DNA of 64,000 bases from positions 1,550,001 to 1,614,000 of the forward strand of contig NC_057371.1 of assembly GCF_016906535.1 (NCBI RefSeq). Direction: 5' to 3'. This document shows, piece by piece, positions 11,801 through 23,172 of this stretch. Each line of letters starts with the position of its first letter. The first letter of the stretch is position 1. Made by a program: the position numbers and the translations under genes. The stretch comes from Rhizoctonia solani (Eukaryota; Basidiomycota; Agaricomycetes; Cantharellales; Ceratobasidiaceae). The notes beneath the pieces are model-generated. The model was not told where the DNA came from, ran no database searches, and saw only the letters and a list, made by a program, of their open reading frames with translations.

Positions 11801-13358
11801 CTCACGACACTGCGGGTATCTCCACTGCTAGCATGATCGCTGCTGCCGCTGCCGGTGCCGACATTGTTGACGTTGCCATTGATAGTAAGTTCAACCAGAA
11901 TTCACTCTGGATGATACGTAATGATATTCCTAGGCATGTCCGGTTTAACCTCCCAGCCCTCGATGGGTGCTGTGTGCGCCGCCCTCGAGCAGACTCACCT
12001 CGGAACTGGTATCCGTTATGACGACATCCAGGCCATCAACCAGTACTGGAGCCAAATCCGCTTGCTGTACAGTTGCTTCGAGGCCAACGTTCGTGCTTCC
12101 GACTCCAGTGTGTTCGAACACGAGATGCCTGGAGGACAATACACCAACCTTATGGTAAGCTGAGCTAGAGAACCCAATCAACCAAAGCATTAACGATGCA
12201 TTTCCTAGTTCCAAGCGTCTCAGCTTGGATTGGGTAGCCAATGGGCGGAGATCAAGAAGAGATATGCGGAGGCCAATGAACTTGTAAGTCTATGCGTTTG
12301 GCGAAACGTCTGAGATTTTTTCTCACAAACTCTCCTTGACAGTGCGGAGATGTCATCAAGGTCACGCCATCGTCCAAGGTTGTTGGTGACTTTGCCCAGT
12401 TCATGGTATCCAACGGTCTCTCGAAGAGGACGTCATCGAACGTGCTGCATCCCTTGATTTCCCCTCGTCTGTTGTCGAGTTCTTCCAAGGATACCTTGGC
12501 CAACCAGTCGGCGGGTTCCCAGAGCCGCTCCGTACCAACATTATTCGTGATAAGCCCCGTATCGACGGTCGCCCTGGTGCGACATTGCAGCCCCTTGACC
12601 TCAAGCAGATCAAGGCCGATTTGCGTGCCAAGTTTGGGAAGCACATTAATGATGCGGATCTCGTCGTACGCGATGTACCCGAAGGTGTTTGAAGAGTACC
12701 AAGCTGTGCTCGAGAAGTACGGCGATTTGAGGTTAGTGGCTTTGTGCTCCGGATAACTGAATTGGAGTAGATCATTGACGTGTGTATGCAGTGTTCTTCC
12801 TACCCGTTTCTTCCTTGCCAAACCTGAGATAGGCGAGGAAATGCACATCCAAATCGAAAAGGGCAAGACGCTCATCATCCGTCTCATGGCCATCGGAAGT
12901 GTGGACGAGACTCGCGGACTGCGCGACGTTTGGTTCGAGGTCAACGGAGAGGTGAGTTGGCGAATAATTGGCCGTGTCGGCAGATGAATTGATTACAACT
13001 TTGACGGTAGGTTCGTGCCGTTCCCATCGAGGACAAGTCCGCTGCGACAGAGGCCGTGCGTCGTGAGAGGGCTACGTCAGAGCCTGGCTCGGTCGGAGCC
13101 CCGATGTCTGGTGTTGTCGTCGAGGTTCGGGTTAAGGAAGGCCAGGAGGTGAAGAAGGGAGACATCTTGTGTGTGCAGAGCGCCATGAAGGTAAATGATC
13201 CCATAGTTTGGTTTCCTAGCCTCCGTAGCTGATCCATACTCGACCCTATAGATGGAGAGCGCTGTTTCTGCGCCTGTTTCGGGACACATCAAGCGAGTTG
13301 TGTTTCAGAAGGTGACAGCCTGAACCAGGGAGATCTGTCGAGATTGTTCACTGAGTGA
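8900..13358 (+). CDS. pyc: Pyruvate carboxylase, five apparent single-base frame breaks
   Basis: This biotin enzyme carboxylates pyruvate to oxaloacetate for anaplerosis; in fungi it is cytosolic. Order matches the family: biotin carboxylase ([34 protein letters not shown] at 9300; [13 protein letters not shown] at 9600; [29 protein letters not shown] at 9980), carboxyltransferase ([18 protein letters not shown] at 10965; [14 protein letters not shown] at 11655; HSHDTAG at 11800), PYC domain ([13 protein letters not shown]) and C-terminal biotinyl domain (CVQSAMKMES, an intron splitting AMK|M at 13190/13251). About twelve short introns. Reading frame is lost near 9581-9587, 9811-9817, 12418-12424, 12658-12668 and 13305-13310, while family sequence continues on both sides. 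Four look like one missing base; the one near 12660 could be two missing or one extra. Past the last break the protein would end [16 protein letters not shown] at 13358; as written it stops at 13324. Sequencing error is likelier than pseudogene. Confidence 0.93.
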
Positions 13359-14302
13359 CGACGTATTGGGTGCTTTTTTCGGGGAGATAAGATTGATGGA
13401 TGTATAGTATCGGGTCATGATTTGCGGGCCAACAAATGGAAATATCATTGTATTCTCAATGTGACGAAGAGTCTGGTTTCGTTGAGCAATCTGTGCGAGG
13501 AGCGATGGGACCGCGAGAGCTGGCCATAGTTTAATCTTGTGTAGTGGCCGTAGCCTAAATTCTAGCATTTTGGGGGTACAACGTACTTGAGTGTTGGTGA
13601 TTTTTTGTACGTACCATGGAACTCGATGGCTGAGTGTCTAGACCGACACGTGGAGGGGACCGAGAGCGCACGGAGGGCACGAGGAAGGGCCAATCTGGGC
13701 CAAGTCAGGCCGCGGAGAGCGCTATATGATAGCTATATGCGGCAAGTTACCAGAGACGACGATGGCAACATCGGCTTCCGATCATCAGAGAGTGAAAGCG
13801 GGGAGATAAAATTGAGGGTGGAGGAACCTTTATGTGAGAGTGCCCCAATAATGTCTAAATCCGTGGTCGACGCATACAACTCATGAGCCATGAGCGCGGA
13901 TGACGGGAGCGACCGAGTTGGTGATTGTGACATAATTTCCTGACCCGTGAAAGTAAACAGTTTGGTTTGTCTCAACCGACTGGAGCAAACTTATCGAGTT
14001 TCAGACATCCCCGCTGGAGAACGCCTGGGAGGATATCGCTACATCGCGTCTTTGCGTAGATAATCAGCGATGGTCAGGGACGGGAAATCTTATCTGAGAT
14101 AAGACTTGGAAAGAACCTGGCGCTGATTGGGTGGTGAGCCCGATTAAGGACCGGGCGCTTAACAGAAGCGCAAGCCGAACCAGAATGGGTGGTTTCTGCT
14201 GCCGCATCACTTTTGGACAACAGTCATTTGCCAAACGGACACCCGTCTCCCATCGACGTGTGTAATAGCCTGTGGGCCTAATTGTCTGATAAATCTGTCG
14301 TT
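13359..14302. other. Intergenic region and promoter of the iron GATA factor
   Basis: In 944 nt I see no convincing coding exon; an open frame at 13587-13886 lacks an ATG and any recognisable domain. The downstream half carries GATA-type sites, listed separately. It is the presumed promoter of the GATA gene starting at 14303. Confidence 0.5.
14089..14103. promoter_or_regulatory. Perfect 15-bp GATA palindrome upstream of the iron GATA factor
   Basis: CTTATCTGAGATAAG reads the same on both strands around a central G/C, giving two inverted AGATAAG cores spaced by one base. A further single core, AGATAA, lies at 14059-14064. WGATAR is the target class of fungal GATA factors. The position, about 200 bp before the ATG at 14303, suits a promoter element. 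Regulation is inference. Confidence 0.55.
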
Positions 14303-16476
14303 ATGGCTCAGACGGCCGCTGCAAACCACCCCGAGTCACTGCGAGTCCTAGCACTGCCTTCGTCGCCTCCGCGGCCCCAGCTCATCGTCGATCCTGCGCT
14401 CCAGATGCTCTCCCAGCCCCACTCTGCTGCCATTGCTGAAAAAACACCCGCCTCTCCCTGGTCTGCTGCGACCACCGCCCCTGCCCCTGCCACCCCCGCG
14501 ACTCCTGCCACCCCGGTCCCCCCGCCTCCAGCTTCAGCTTCAGCTCCCGGCTCCGGCGACCCCCACCACGGCCCAGTCGTGTGCCAACTGCGGAACAGAG
14601 ACCACTCCGCTATGGAGGCGGGATACAGAGGGTCGGTCCATATGTAATGCGTGTGGTAAGTCAATTGTTGTTGTTGCTCAGATGATCGCTCCGAGCCAGT
14701 GCGGTTCGTTTTCAGGCCTGATCATATGCGATTGTGTATGTGCCCACTGACTATGTGCACTCAACAGGGCTCTATGCCAAGTCACGGCGTCAACCCAGGC
14801 CTGTCACACTCGGACGCACGTCGACACCGAGCTACACATTTGTCTCACAACAACCACCCGCTGTGTCACCCACTGGTCTCAACGAACCCACGGGAGCAAT
14901 CACGTCTGCAGCCACAGCCACAGGCCCAGGTTCGCATCCCGGGGGAACATGTCCTGGCGATGGTCGTTGCGATGGGACTGGTGGAGCCTCTGCCTGTGCA
15001 GGCTGTCCTGCCTTCAACAATAACATGGCCGCCGCCAGCTCGCACGACCAACCACAGGTCAGGTCCGCACTCCCGGTCTATCGGATCGCCCTTCCGGTGC
15101 GCCCGGTGCCCTTAGCTGTACCAATTGTGGGACGAGCACTACCCCACTCTGGCGACGGGATGATGCCGGGAATAACATTTGTAACGCCTGTGGTAAGGTA
15201 CTTTTCTTACTGATACAACGTTTGATAAAACACTCCCTTCTCTCTCTTATCACCCTATTCAACTTTTACGTATTTCGTGGGGGATCTCTCACATTGCGAT
15301 ACTTGGTATAGTGTCGCCCGATTTTTGGTGGTGCTGACACATTCACTTTTGGCCTTGCATCTTATCAGACAACACCTGCGGAGCCCAACCGATCTTATCT
15401 GATATTACTCTATCAGATAAGGCTCTTCTTTTCCCCATTTTTTCCCCCCACCTCGAAAGATGCGGTTTGACTTACCGTTTTCAATGCGTGTTCAGGGTTA
15501 TATCACAAACTTCACGGAACACATCGGCCGGAGGCAATGAAAAAATCGGTTATTAAGCGAAGGAAACGAGTGACTGCAGCCGGGCCCAGCAAACAAGCGG
15601 AACAGCTGCAGCTGAAGCTCTAGTTGCTGTCGGCCGTGGCCCCGACGGAACAATCCACGGTGTGCTCGAGAACGATACGGTAGACTTGGACTCCCAACAC
15701 AAGAAGAAGCGACAACGAAAGGCGAAACAGACCGCACCTGTACCTGACCCCAACGCTCCTCTTGGTCTCCCCCCTCCTGGGCCTCCGAGTACATCCAGCC
15801 AGGGCGAAAACGGCGCTGGGAGCCCTGTGCCTCTGGCGAGATATATTGACGAAGCAGCATTGTCGAGCCTTCAGCGACGAGTCCAGCAGCCCAGTATCAT
15901 CGTGATAGTATCCTACCCCCTCCTACGCTTCCCGGAATGGAAGACGACCGTCGATATAATAACCGAGGACGTTTCTCAAGTCCTCATGGGGGTCTCGAGT
16001 TACCCCCAATTAATTTAGGAAATAATAATGAACGTGGGCATGCCCCAGGTTATTTGGGAGCCCCTCCTCGTGAAAGGGACGAGGGCGCTTCTGGTAAGTG
16101 CACCCTCGGGTCAATCAAAATACGTCTATTCATGAGTGTATCTTCAGCAGTCCATGCAGTTTCACCTTCCCCGCTCCATCACCACGGCCCCCATGACCCT
16201 ACGAACTCCCCACCGATCCCTACACGCGCTGAACTCGAAAAGCACTATGTGGATCTCCGAGCTGAGCGAGCTCGTCTTGAAGACATGCTGCGTCGAACAG
16301 ACGTAATGCTCGCTGGGGTTAAGCGTGGCATTGATGAGGCTGGGATAGCAGAAAACGGTGTAGATGAGCGGGAGCGAACCCGCGAGCGGCCAAGCGTGGC
16401 CGCAAAGACTCCGCCCATTGAGAGCGTTAGTTTACCCCCGCGTAGTCCCGCGAACGGGCCAACTCTGTGGGCTTGA
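14303..16476 (+). CDS. Two-zinc-finger GATA transcription factor of the SRE/URBS1/Fep1 iron-regulator type
   Basis: These proteins repress siderophore and iron-uptake genes when iron is plentiful. Finger 1 (14577-14655) reads [21 protein letters not shown] and after an intron continues [12 protein letters not shown] cysteine-rich linker follows at 14950-15015: [19 protein letters not shown], whose four cysteines are diagnostic of iron-sensing members. A 51-nt intron (15063-15113) joins to finger 2: [21 protein letters not shown], then after a larger intron (about 15195-15495) [18 protein letters not shown] and IKRRKRV. The C-terminus has a short coiled coil ([20 protein letters not shown]). 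The proline/alanine-rich N-terminus from the ATG at 14303 is not in frame with finger 1, so an intron or indels near 14440-14540 are missing from my model. Single-base losses are also suspected near 15582-15588 and 15880-15900. Confidence 0.9.
15361..15420. promoter_or_regulatory. Cluster of iron-type GATA sites inside the GATA factor's own intron
   Basis: The intron between finger 2 and its basic tail contains TTATCTGAT at 15395-15403 (reverse complement ATCAGATAA) and ATCAGATAA at 15412-15420. They form an inverted pair 8 bp apart. A third, imperfect copy (CTTATCAGAC) lies at 15361-15370. ATCWGATAA is the extended site known for SRE/URBS1-type iron repressors. This intron, about 300 nt, is roughly five times longer than others in the window. 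Autoregulation is inferred. Confidence 0.6.
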
Positions 16477-17325
16477 ATAATGTGGAGAAACCCTAACGCT
16501 GGATATGAACCGGACGCTGTGTATATCTCGTGCTTTCCCTCGATGTCTTGATTGTGATACTCGTATATTGATGTTTTTCTATATCCTGTTATAAGTATGA
16601 TGTAGCTTGTGTGTGCGTTCTGAATTGATCTATCCCCCTCTTACACGTGCTTGCATATATACGTTGGATTTGTGTCACATGGCTGGGTGATAATATAGCT
16701 TCTTTTGGACATAAATCCGGCGGTTTATGTTTAAGCTTGCGATCATCTCCCCGTGTTTTCCATTTTGGCTTCGCCGCTTGCTTTCAACCATATTACCCCA
16801 GGAGGTTTTCCGGAATAACTTGCCTCGGCCGCGTGATCAAACTGGTTTTATCCGGTACGACCTGTCCCAGTCACGAGTGATTAGAGGTAAGGTCTGATTG
16901 AACATCGATTTCAGTAGGCACAATGTTAACATGGGCATAAAACATTTGTGTCGGGCCAATAATCTTCGAAAGACATCCCGGATCCCAAATCAACCGCGCG
17001 CTTATCCAAGCACGCAAGAAAAAGTCCGATGTGGAGAGATTTCACGTGCGAGTTGAAGATGGGAAACACATGCTCCGCTCTGGCTCGGATGGGTTCTGCG
17101 AGCATCCATCACCCACTGGTGCAACAAAGCTCTAGCGTCCCCCGGTGCCTTCGCTCTCTCGTACTAACTATCATATACAATATCTTCGTCATACTGCTGC
17201 CCCCTTGGCACTTGATTCTTCCCCTAGGAACTCCCTATCTAAACCTATAGCGCTCTTTCCTCCCCTTCCCCTCTTCTTGACCTTTCAGCCGATTCAATCC
17301 CGGTCCTTGCAATTTGCCATAGGCT
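16477..17325. other. Intergenic region between the GATA factor and OPI1
   Basis: In 849 nt there is no supported gene. The first part is a plausible 3' UTR. The last about 200 nt are pyrimidine-rich (ccctt/cttcc runs at 17200-17320), typical of a fungal leader before the OPI1 ATG. Confidence 0.5.
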
Positions 17326-19429
17326 ATGCCAACTGCTAGTGATGCATCTCCAACTACCACCTCTACCGACCACATGCAGGCGACTGGAATTATTGACGAG
17401 CATGATGCGGATGTGCTCATGGCCGTCCAGGCCCTCGGGGATATGAGGAGCCAGGGCACCGCAGGTTCGCCGCTCTCACCGAGCAGAAGTGATACAAGTA
17501 GGTCCCGCTCTGCGCCAACAAGCAGCGTGATATGGCCGTTGACTATGTTTCCTAGGTTGGCTCAGTCACAGACCATGCCAGTCGACTCTAGCATGCTCCT
17601 CGAAGACGAGACACGGGACCAGGTCGTTGCAATTAATGGAGACTTTGTTTCCCGCGTTTCGACCCTGCCCCTCGTCACTTCGATGCTCAGTGCGTATTCA
17701 CAGACCAAGGCGAGCTCTAGGGTAGTCAAGGTTCGTACATCTGTGATTCTATTGAGCATGCGGATTGATCATCTTTGCGCTATAAAGTACGGTGCGCAGA
17801 TGGTTGAATCTTCAGTCAAGACGATAAGCAAGCCCGTCATGAACCGGCTGCCCACGGCTCAGTTGGACGAATTTGCCTGTCGCCAATTGGATAGAGTGAG
17901 CGGGCCCATATTGCATCATTCTCGCCTGTTTATCCTGATCTCTCTCTCTCTTTTTGTCTTACGTAGTTGGGACAACGTTATGGTCGAGTCGAGAGTCCTC
18001 GTGACGACGGTTTATCACCTCTTCCAGACGAGAACACTCGCAGTTCGACCCCTCGGTCTCCTGACCCAGGCCCTCCCAGGGGACGCAGCTTGGAGCGACG
18101 CACGTCAAACAATAGTACCACACAAATGAGATCCCCCACACCTTCTGTGCGTGATGATGCCATACAACCGCATCATGCAGCAGGATCTGGCGTGCCAATT
18201 GAATCGGATCGTCAAGTCGCGAACAGAAGCCGATGGCAAACTATGCTCTTGGAGGCGGGCGGAATTGGCGCAGCGCTCAGCGATGAGAGCATGAAACGCC
18301 TGAAATACTGTCTACAATGGCTGCAGGTGCGTATGTCTCCTATGTCCGTTTGGTTGGGGATCTGTCTGATACCATGTGATTCCTGTGGGTACAGTATGCT
18401 ACCAATCGGATCGATAGCCAAATTGCCGTTTTGCGTGAGTTTCTAGATTCACTACAACCTGGAGCTGGTACAACCGGGCCGCTCTTGCCTATGCACATGG
18501 ATAGAGACGCGCCTGTATCGCCGGCCGCACTCGCACGGTTGAGCGCCGTAAAGCGGGATGTGGTGGCCACGATCCGGCAAGCTGTGGATATTGTCAGTCG
18601 ATATGCCGGTGGAGCGTTGCCCGAACCAGCCAGAGGAACCGTTCGCTCTGTTCTCTTGAATTTGCCCGAACGATGGGCCAGCGCCGGTCATTCTGCCAAC
18701 GGAGAGATAGATGGACCTGGTCATAGACGAATTGTCTCGGGCTTGAGCGCTCGAGCGCCTTATCCACCAAGGACAAATACCACAGGCGACTCCGGCGTCT
18801 ATTCGGCCCGCCCCGGGCCCCGGCCACCACCCACTGCCGGTACTGCTGCTCAAGCAGCACAACGCGTCATGACTCTCGCTACGGAGAGCCTCGACATGAT
18901 GCGAGGTGTTACCGGAGTTGTCAAGGATAGTCTTGACCGTGCTGAAGTCTGGGTCGATCGTTTGCGCGTGGTCGGACTCCAACGTGGAGAGCAGGACGCG
19001 GATGAGCTAATGGGACCCCCTCCACCGCCCGAGTCGAACTTGGGTTCTTCGCACCAAAACGGGATTCCTGGAACTCCTGCACTCACGTCCGGGTCTGGAT
19101 CCCCTCGATCACTCTCAATCGCGGCGCCGCTCTCGCCCATGTCTTTCCCACACTCGTTTAGGGACGCTTTGGTTCACCCGCGCACTCAACCTCCTTCGGT
19201 TTATTCGTCCTATTCATCCTTACCGTCCTCTGCTGCTCCTTCCAACGCCGGGAGCGATACGGAAACGGATGGTGACGGTGATGACGATGCAGCTAACAGC
19301 ATTGGCCACATGAGCAGAAAGCGTCGCAAAGGAGGAGGGCGTGGTGCTAAGCGACTCAAGGATACTACAATGACCGAGGCAAATGATGTAATCTTGCCTC
19401 CTTTGCAGATGATCGACTCCCAAGGCTAA
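17326..19429 (+). CDS. opi1: OPI1-family transcriptional regulator of phospholipid synthesis
   Basis: In yeast Opi1 is held at the ER by phosphatidic acid and, when released, represses INO1 and other UAS-INO genes. The ATG at 17326 gives MPTASDASPTTTSTDHMQ. The first conserved block is STLPLVTSMLSAYSQTKASS, joined over an intron (about 17731-17789) to YGAQMVESSVKTISKPVM. The strongest block is WQTMLLEAGGIGAALSDESM then RLKYCLQWLQ, which after an intron (about 18327-18394) continues YATNRIDSQIAVLREFLDSL (17326-frame numbering lost across introns); this is the family core. Downstream are proline/serine-rich regions, an acidic run (DTETDGDGDDDAA) and a basic patch (RKRRKGGGRGAKRLK, likely nuclear localisation). 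The FFAT motif of yeast Opi1 was not found by eye. No frame break was noticed. Confidence 0.9.
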
Positions 19430-20067
19430 AATCATGATTTTATACCTTGTTCTCACTTTCCCTTTCCTTTTTCTTTCTCTTCTTTTTTTTTTTTTTTTTT
19501 TGGCGGTAGTCTGATTTCTCTCTGAATTCTTATCTTTTCACTCATTAGACAATGTCTTGCTATTCTCGAGTTCCAATGTGAAACCGCGCATTTCCTGTCC
19601 TTCAGTTCCCATCTCATTTGCGTTTACTCTATACATGCATATCGTCTTCAAGCCCTTGGGTTTCGTTTCGTGCTATTGGTATCCTTGTCAATGCTCCAGT
19701 CTTTTGTATCCAATAGATTGAGTTTTAGCCCCAGAATTGCTGCATATTCGAATTTTCAAGGCCATATTAGTAGAAGTGGACATCATAGCTGGATCGCCTC
19801 GCCCATAACCCGCAAAACTCAGCCTGAACACAATCATTATTCCAAAGACTCGACTAGCCAACTTGTCTCTAACTCGCTCTGAATGCGTCGCGAACAATTG
19901 CAAAGTCCACGTATACAATACCCATAAGTAATACAGCAGCACTTGCTGGGTGAAATACGTTGATCGAATTTGGTGGTGCTGGCTTTCCGTGTAAATAGTG
20001 GCCGTGCTTAACGTTCACTGACGGTTTTGAGTGCCAAGTCGTAGCCCAAGCTGGACAAGCGCCAGTG
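19430..20067. other. Intergenic region between OPI1 and the F-box gene
   Basis: In 638 nt, beyond the poly(T) tract, I see no coding signal, structural RNA or repeat that I can support. Confidence 0.45.
19483..19501. repeat. Poly(T) tract of 19 in the OPI1 3' region
   Basis: An uninterrupted run of T follows a pyrimidine-rich stretch (19447-19482), about 55 nt after the OPI1 stop. It is simple sequence in the 3' UTR or spacer. On the minus strand it could also be a remnant poly(A), but no retroposed gene is recognisable next to it. Confidence 0.8.
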
Positions 20068-21574
20068 ATGAGCTTTTCACATTACCTCCCACGGACACCT
20101 GAAAAGTCTGAATTAAATGGAGTCACAAATCGTACCCGAACAGGTATTCAGGTATTTCAATCTCTCCTGGACGAACTGAATCGTGCTTTATAGAACACTT
20201 CACCGATAAAAGTTCTCCCGGATGAAATACTGCTCCGCATATTTTCTATTCTCGTCGGCTGGGACGACATGCATTGTGATTATTGGATGGGCAAATCACG
20301 TCGAATCTACAACAAGAGCAGAAACTGGTGTGGCAGACATGCGACAATTATTTCTGGCGTAAACACATCTTGGAGATATATTATGCTCAATACGGCTTCC
20401 TTCTGGTCTCATATAGACGTTTTTCTTGAATATGGTTGCTGGCTTCCCCTGAAGCCCTTTTCTCTACGTTGTCTTCGGCGAGCCAAGGATGTACCCATTG
20501 AACTCCACATACACTGTGACCACACGCAATTGTTTGACCTCGAAAAGACGGGGCTTCCTATTTCCATACGCGATAGGGCGGTGGCCTCACTAGTACTCAT
20601 GACGACCTGCTCGACCGTAGTTCAACCCGTCACCGACCACTATTCGGAAGGAAATGCTCACGGGCCTTTAAAAAAACTGAGAATTGAGTACATACACCCA
20701 ACGTTTCGTCCGTCCACATCTTCTCTGCGGAACAAACTAATCAGTCTCGGCTCTTTGAGAATATGCATCGACTCGATACGTTGATGCTCTCGTCAGTAAC
20801 CTTGGATTGGGCCCTCGTGCGATTCTCGGGGCTGGTCGACCTGCAACTTTACGATATACAACCCAGTCCGTCTATGGATCAGATATACGATATTCTTTTC
20901 GCGAGTCCCCAACTTTCCACAGTCCAGTTCGAGTGGCTTCACATGGACTCGAGCGATGTGCAGCTGACGGGATTTCGGTCAAGAGATCGAGTAAAACTTC
21001 CGATGCTCAGTTTTCTGGGTCTTGGGGGAAAGGACTGGGATTTCGTCGGTCACCTCCTGCAGGCGATTGAACCGGGCGCCAGGCGTTATGCCTCAAAATT
21101 GGCAATTTCTCGACACTTGAGGAGGTCATGTCAACGAACGCACGCATCTATGATCTGCATTCATTCTGTGCTCGACAAAAAATCACCACGCTCCTGCTGC
21201 ACATACCAAATGCGCCTCTGCACCTGATGCCGCCGTGTCCAAGAGACCTAATAAATCTGGTTTTCGTTGGTCAGGATATTGGGGATTTTGATATTTTTCT
21301 CAGTACGGTTGCCTCACAAAGTGCAAGCTTACGACACATAATACTACGCGATTGTCGTGTAACTATAACAGGGCTACGTGGTATCGCTTCCATTCAGTCT
21401 ATCCAGTCCCTATGGCTGGAATATTGTATGTATGCACCACGCGCCTACGATCATTACTTTCCAGAGCTTCCAAAAGAAGAACTGAGTCGGCTGGAAAATA
21501 CCATTCCTGACTTGTACGTGGATTATGCCCATCATGAACGGAAACGCGATAGCCTGCCTTGGTGGTTAGAATAA
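20068..21574 (+). CDS. F-box/leucine-rich-repeat-like protein, with apparent frame breaks
   Basis: An F-box core lies at about 20203-20260 (KVLPDEILLRIFSILVGWDD), followed by WRYIMLNTASFWSHIDVFLE, a common continuation in the large basidiomycete F-box families that pick substrates for SCF ubiquitin ligases. The rest has LRR-like lines: LDTLMLSSVTLDWALVRF, LVDLQLYDIQPSPS, LINLVFVGQDIGDFDIFL, LRHIILRDCRVTITGL, IQSLWLEYC, ending RDSLPWWLE. The ATG at 20068 (MSFSHYLPRTPEKSEL) is in frame with the F-box but a TAG intervenes at 20191; a 42-nt intron (20152-20193, GTATTT..TATAG) would remove it. Frame changes near 20723-20730 and 21085 each fit one missing base. Either an intact gene with assembly errors or a decaying copy; the substrate cannot be told. 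Confidence 0.6.
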
Positions 21575-22310
21575 TGCGAGAGTGTGCTCTTTTTGTGCAT
21601 TGGCTACGGGGTGAAATAGAGATATTCTCAATGTCTGAATAGTGTATCAAAGTTCCGAAACGTCAAGAAACGTGCGAGGTAGACATCCGTCAATTTATAC
21701 AGGCAGCCTTCAGCCATAAAACCAACATCCCCGCTGATGATTTCATAATTTATCAAATAAAATAGTTCCATGTTGCTATTATGGAAGATATGTTGGACAT
21801 ATCGACTAGTGTTGGCTGTGTAAGTTGGCTGACGTCTGCCTTGTGACGACATGTATTATATGTAGGCTTTCCTCTGCAGAGAATTATAAATCATGATCGG
21901 GAATTGACAAAGTCCGGTGTTCTAGTCAGCTGTCAGCATTCTCACGTGAATCGAGACTTGGGAGCACGTCTATTCGGTCCAGTCGAGCGGTCTGACACTA
22001 CGAAGTGTCATTTTGAAGTGCATTCGACAGCGATCATAGATCCGAAAGTCGATGAAAGCCTGTATGATATATACAAGATGCACAAGTTGAGGTGCTGACC
22101 GGGGGCGATATTAACCGGCTCGGAAGCAAAGATGGCCTGTAAGCTCTCCCAAATCAAGGTCAGTCAAAACCTCCCACGAATTCATAAGCGACCACCCGCT
22201 CATGGCTCACTTTGGACTCACCTCACTCTATAAATCACGCACCATTGGTTTTTATCGTACTGCACAAACCCCCTCTTGACCACGCTCGACTCACTCTATC
22301 CATCGACACT
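21575..22310. other. Intergenic region before RIB3
   Basis: In 736 nt, two short open frames exist (21628-21852 minus, 74 aa with an ATG; 21904-22098 plus) but neither has a recognisable domain. A TATA-like element before RIB3 is listed separately. Confidence 0.4.
22229..22235 (+). promoter_or_regulatory. TATA-box candidate of RIB3
   Basis: TATAAAT lies 76 bp before the RIB3 ATG at 22311, in a pyrimidine-rich leader (cccctcttgacc). The placement fits a core promoter in filamentous fungi. Confidence 0.45.
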
Positions 22311-23172
22311 ATGGCACCCATTGCTGTTAGCACTTCCCCGCAACTTCAGGCCTCGGTTCCTCTCAAAAAGCTTGCGCCAATGGCTGAGCCTGCCTTCAAG
22401 TTTGACGCGATGGAGGATGCGCTGGCGGCGTTTGCCCGAGGGGAATTTATCGTAGTTATGGACGACGAAGACAGAGAGAACGAAGGCGATCTCATCGCGG
22501 CCGCCAGCACCATCACAACAGAGAAGATGGCATGGTTCATCAAGCACACCAGGTCTGTCCTCATCGCTAGCATATGCCTACCCATTACTCATCAGTCTCA
22601 CAGCGGCTACATTTGCATCTCATTGCCATCCGAGCGCCTGGAGGAGCTGGATATTCAGATGATGGTCCCAAATAACACAGAAAAGCACAAGACCGCGTAC
22701 ACAGTGACCGTTGACTACAAGATCGGTATGTTAGAAACATGGATAATCTTACAGGTGTTCATGTTTCGGCTTGAATTATAGGCACCACAACAGGTATCTC
22801 TGCACATGACCGTGCATTAACCGCCCGAAAACTTGTCGACCCTCAGGTCGTTCCAGGAGATTTCTCACGACCGGGGCACATGGTTCCACTACGAGCTCGC
22901 CCAGGCGGCGTGTTGACCCGCAAGGGACACACAGAAGCGGCAATTGGTCAGTTGTTTTCGTTATTAGTTGATTTGATTTTGACAATGTCCCTATAGATAT
23001 GTGTAATTTGACCAATCTCCCGGCCGGCGGGCTCCTCTGTGAGCTGGTCAATGACGATGAGCAAGGCACAATGGCACGTCGTGACGATTGCCGGGCATTC
23101 GCCGATCGATGGGGCCTCAAAATGATCAGCGTTGAGATGATCGCCAAATGGCGACGCGAGCATGGGTGCTAG
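22311..23172 (+). CDS. rib3: 3,4-dihydroxy-2-butanone 4-phosphate synthase (riboflavin synthesis)
   Basis: The enzyme turns ribulose 5-phosphate into dihydroxybutanone phosphate plus formate, feeding lumazine synthase in riboflavin synthesis. The ATG at 22311 starts [13 protein letters not shown]. The acidic active-site loop is unmistakable: [20 protein letters not shown] (22453-22510). Next come [66 protein letters not shown] (Mg2+ and substrate loop), [25 protein letters not shown], ending [11 protein letters not shown]. Three introns of about 50-60 nt (22551-22601, 22726-22780, 22946-22995) restore the full domain of about 230 residues. It is a monofunctional fungal form with no GTP cyclohydrolase II part. 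No frame break. Confidence 0.96.

Noticed and set aside
13587..13886. Open frame of 99 codons
   Set aside because: It begins with TTG rather than ATG, has no domain and a composition unlike neighbouring exons.
15058..15113. Apparent frame break before GATA finger 2
   Set aside because: A 51-nt GT-AG intron at 15063-15113 restores QVSCTNCG exactly, so this is splicing and not an error.
19483..19501. Poly(T) as the tail of a minus-strand retroposon
   Set aside because: No adjacent reverse-transcriptase or processed-gene sequence; it fits a simple tract in the OPI1 3' region.
21628..21852. Minus-strand 74-codon open frame with ATG
   Set aside because: No homology pattern; it lies between two well-defined genes and is likely chance.
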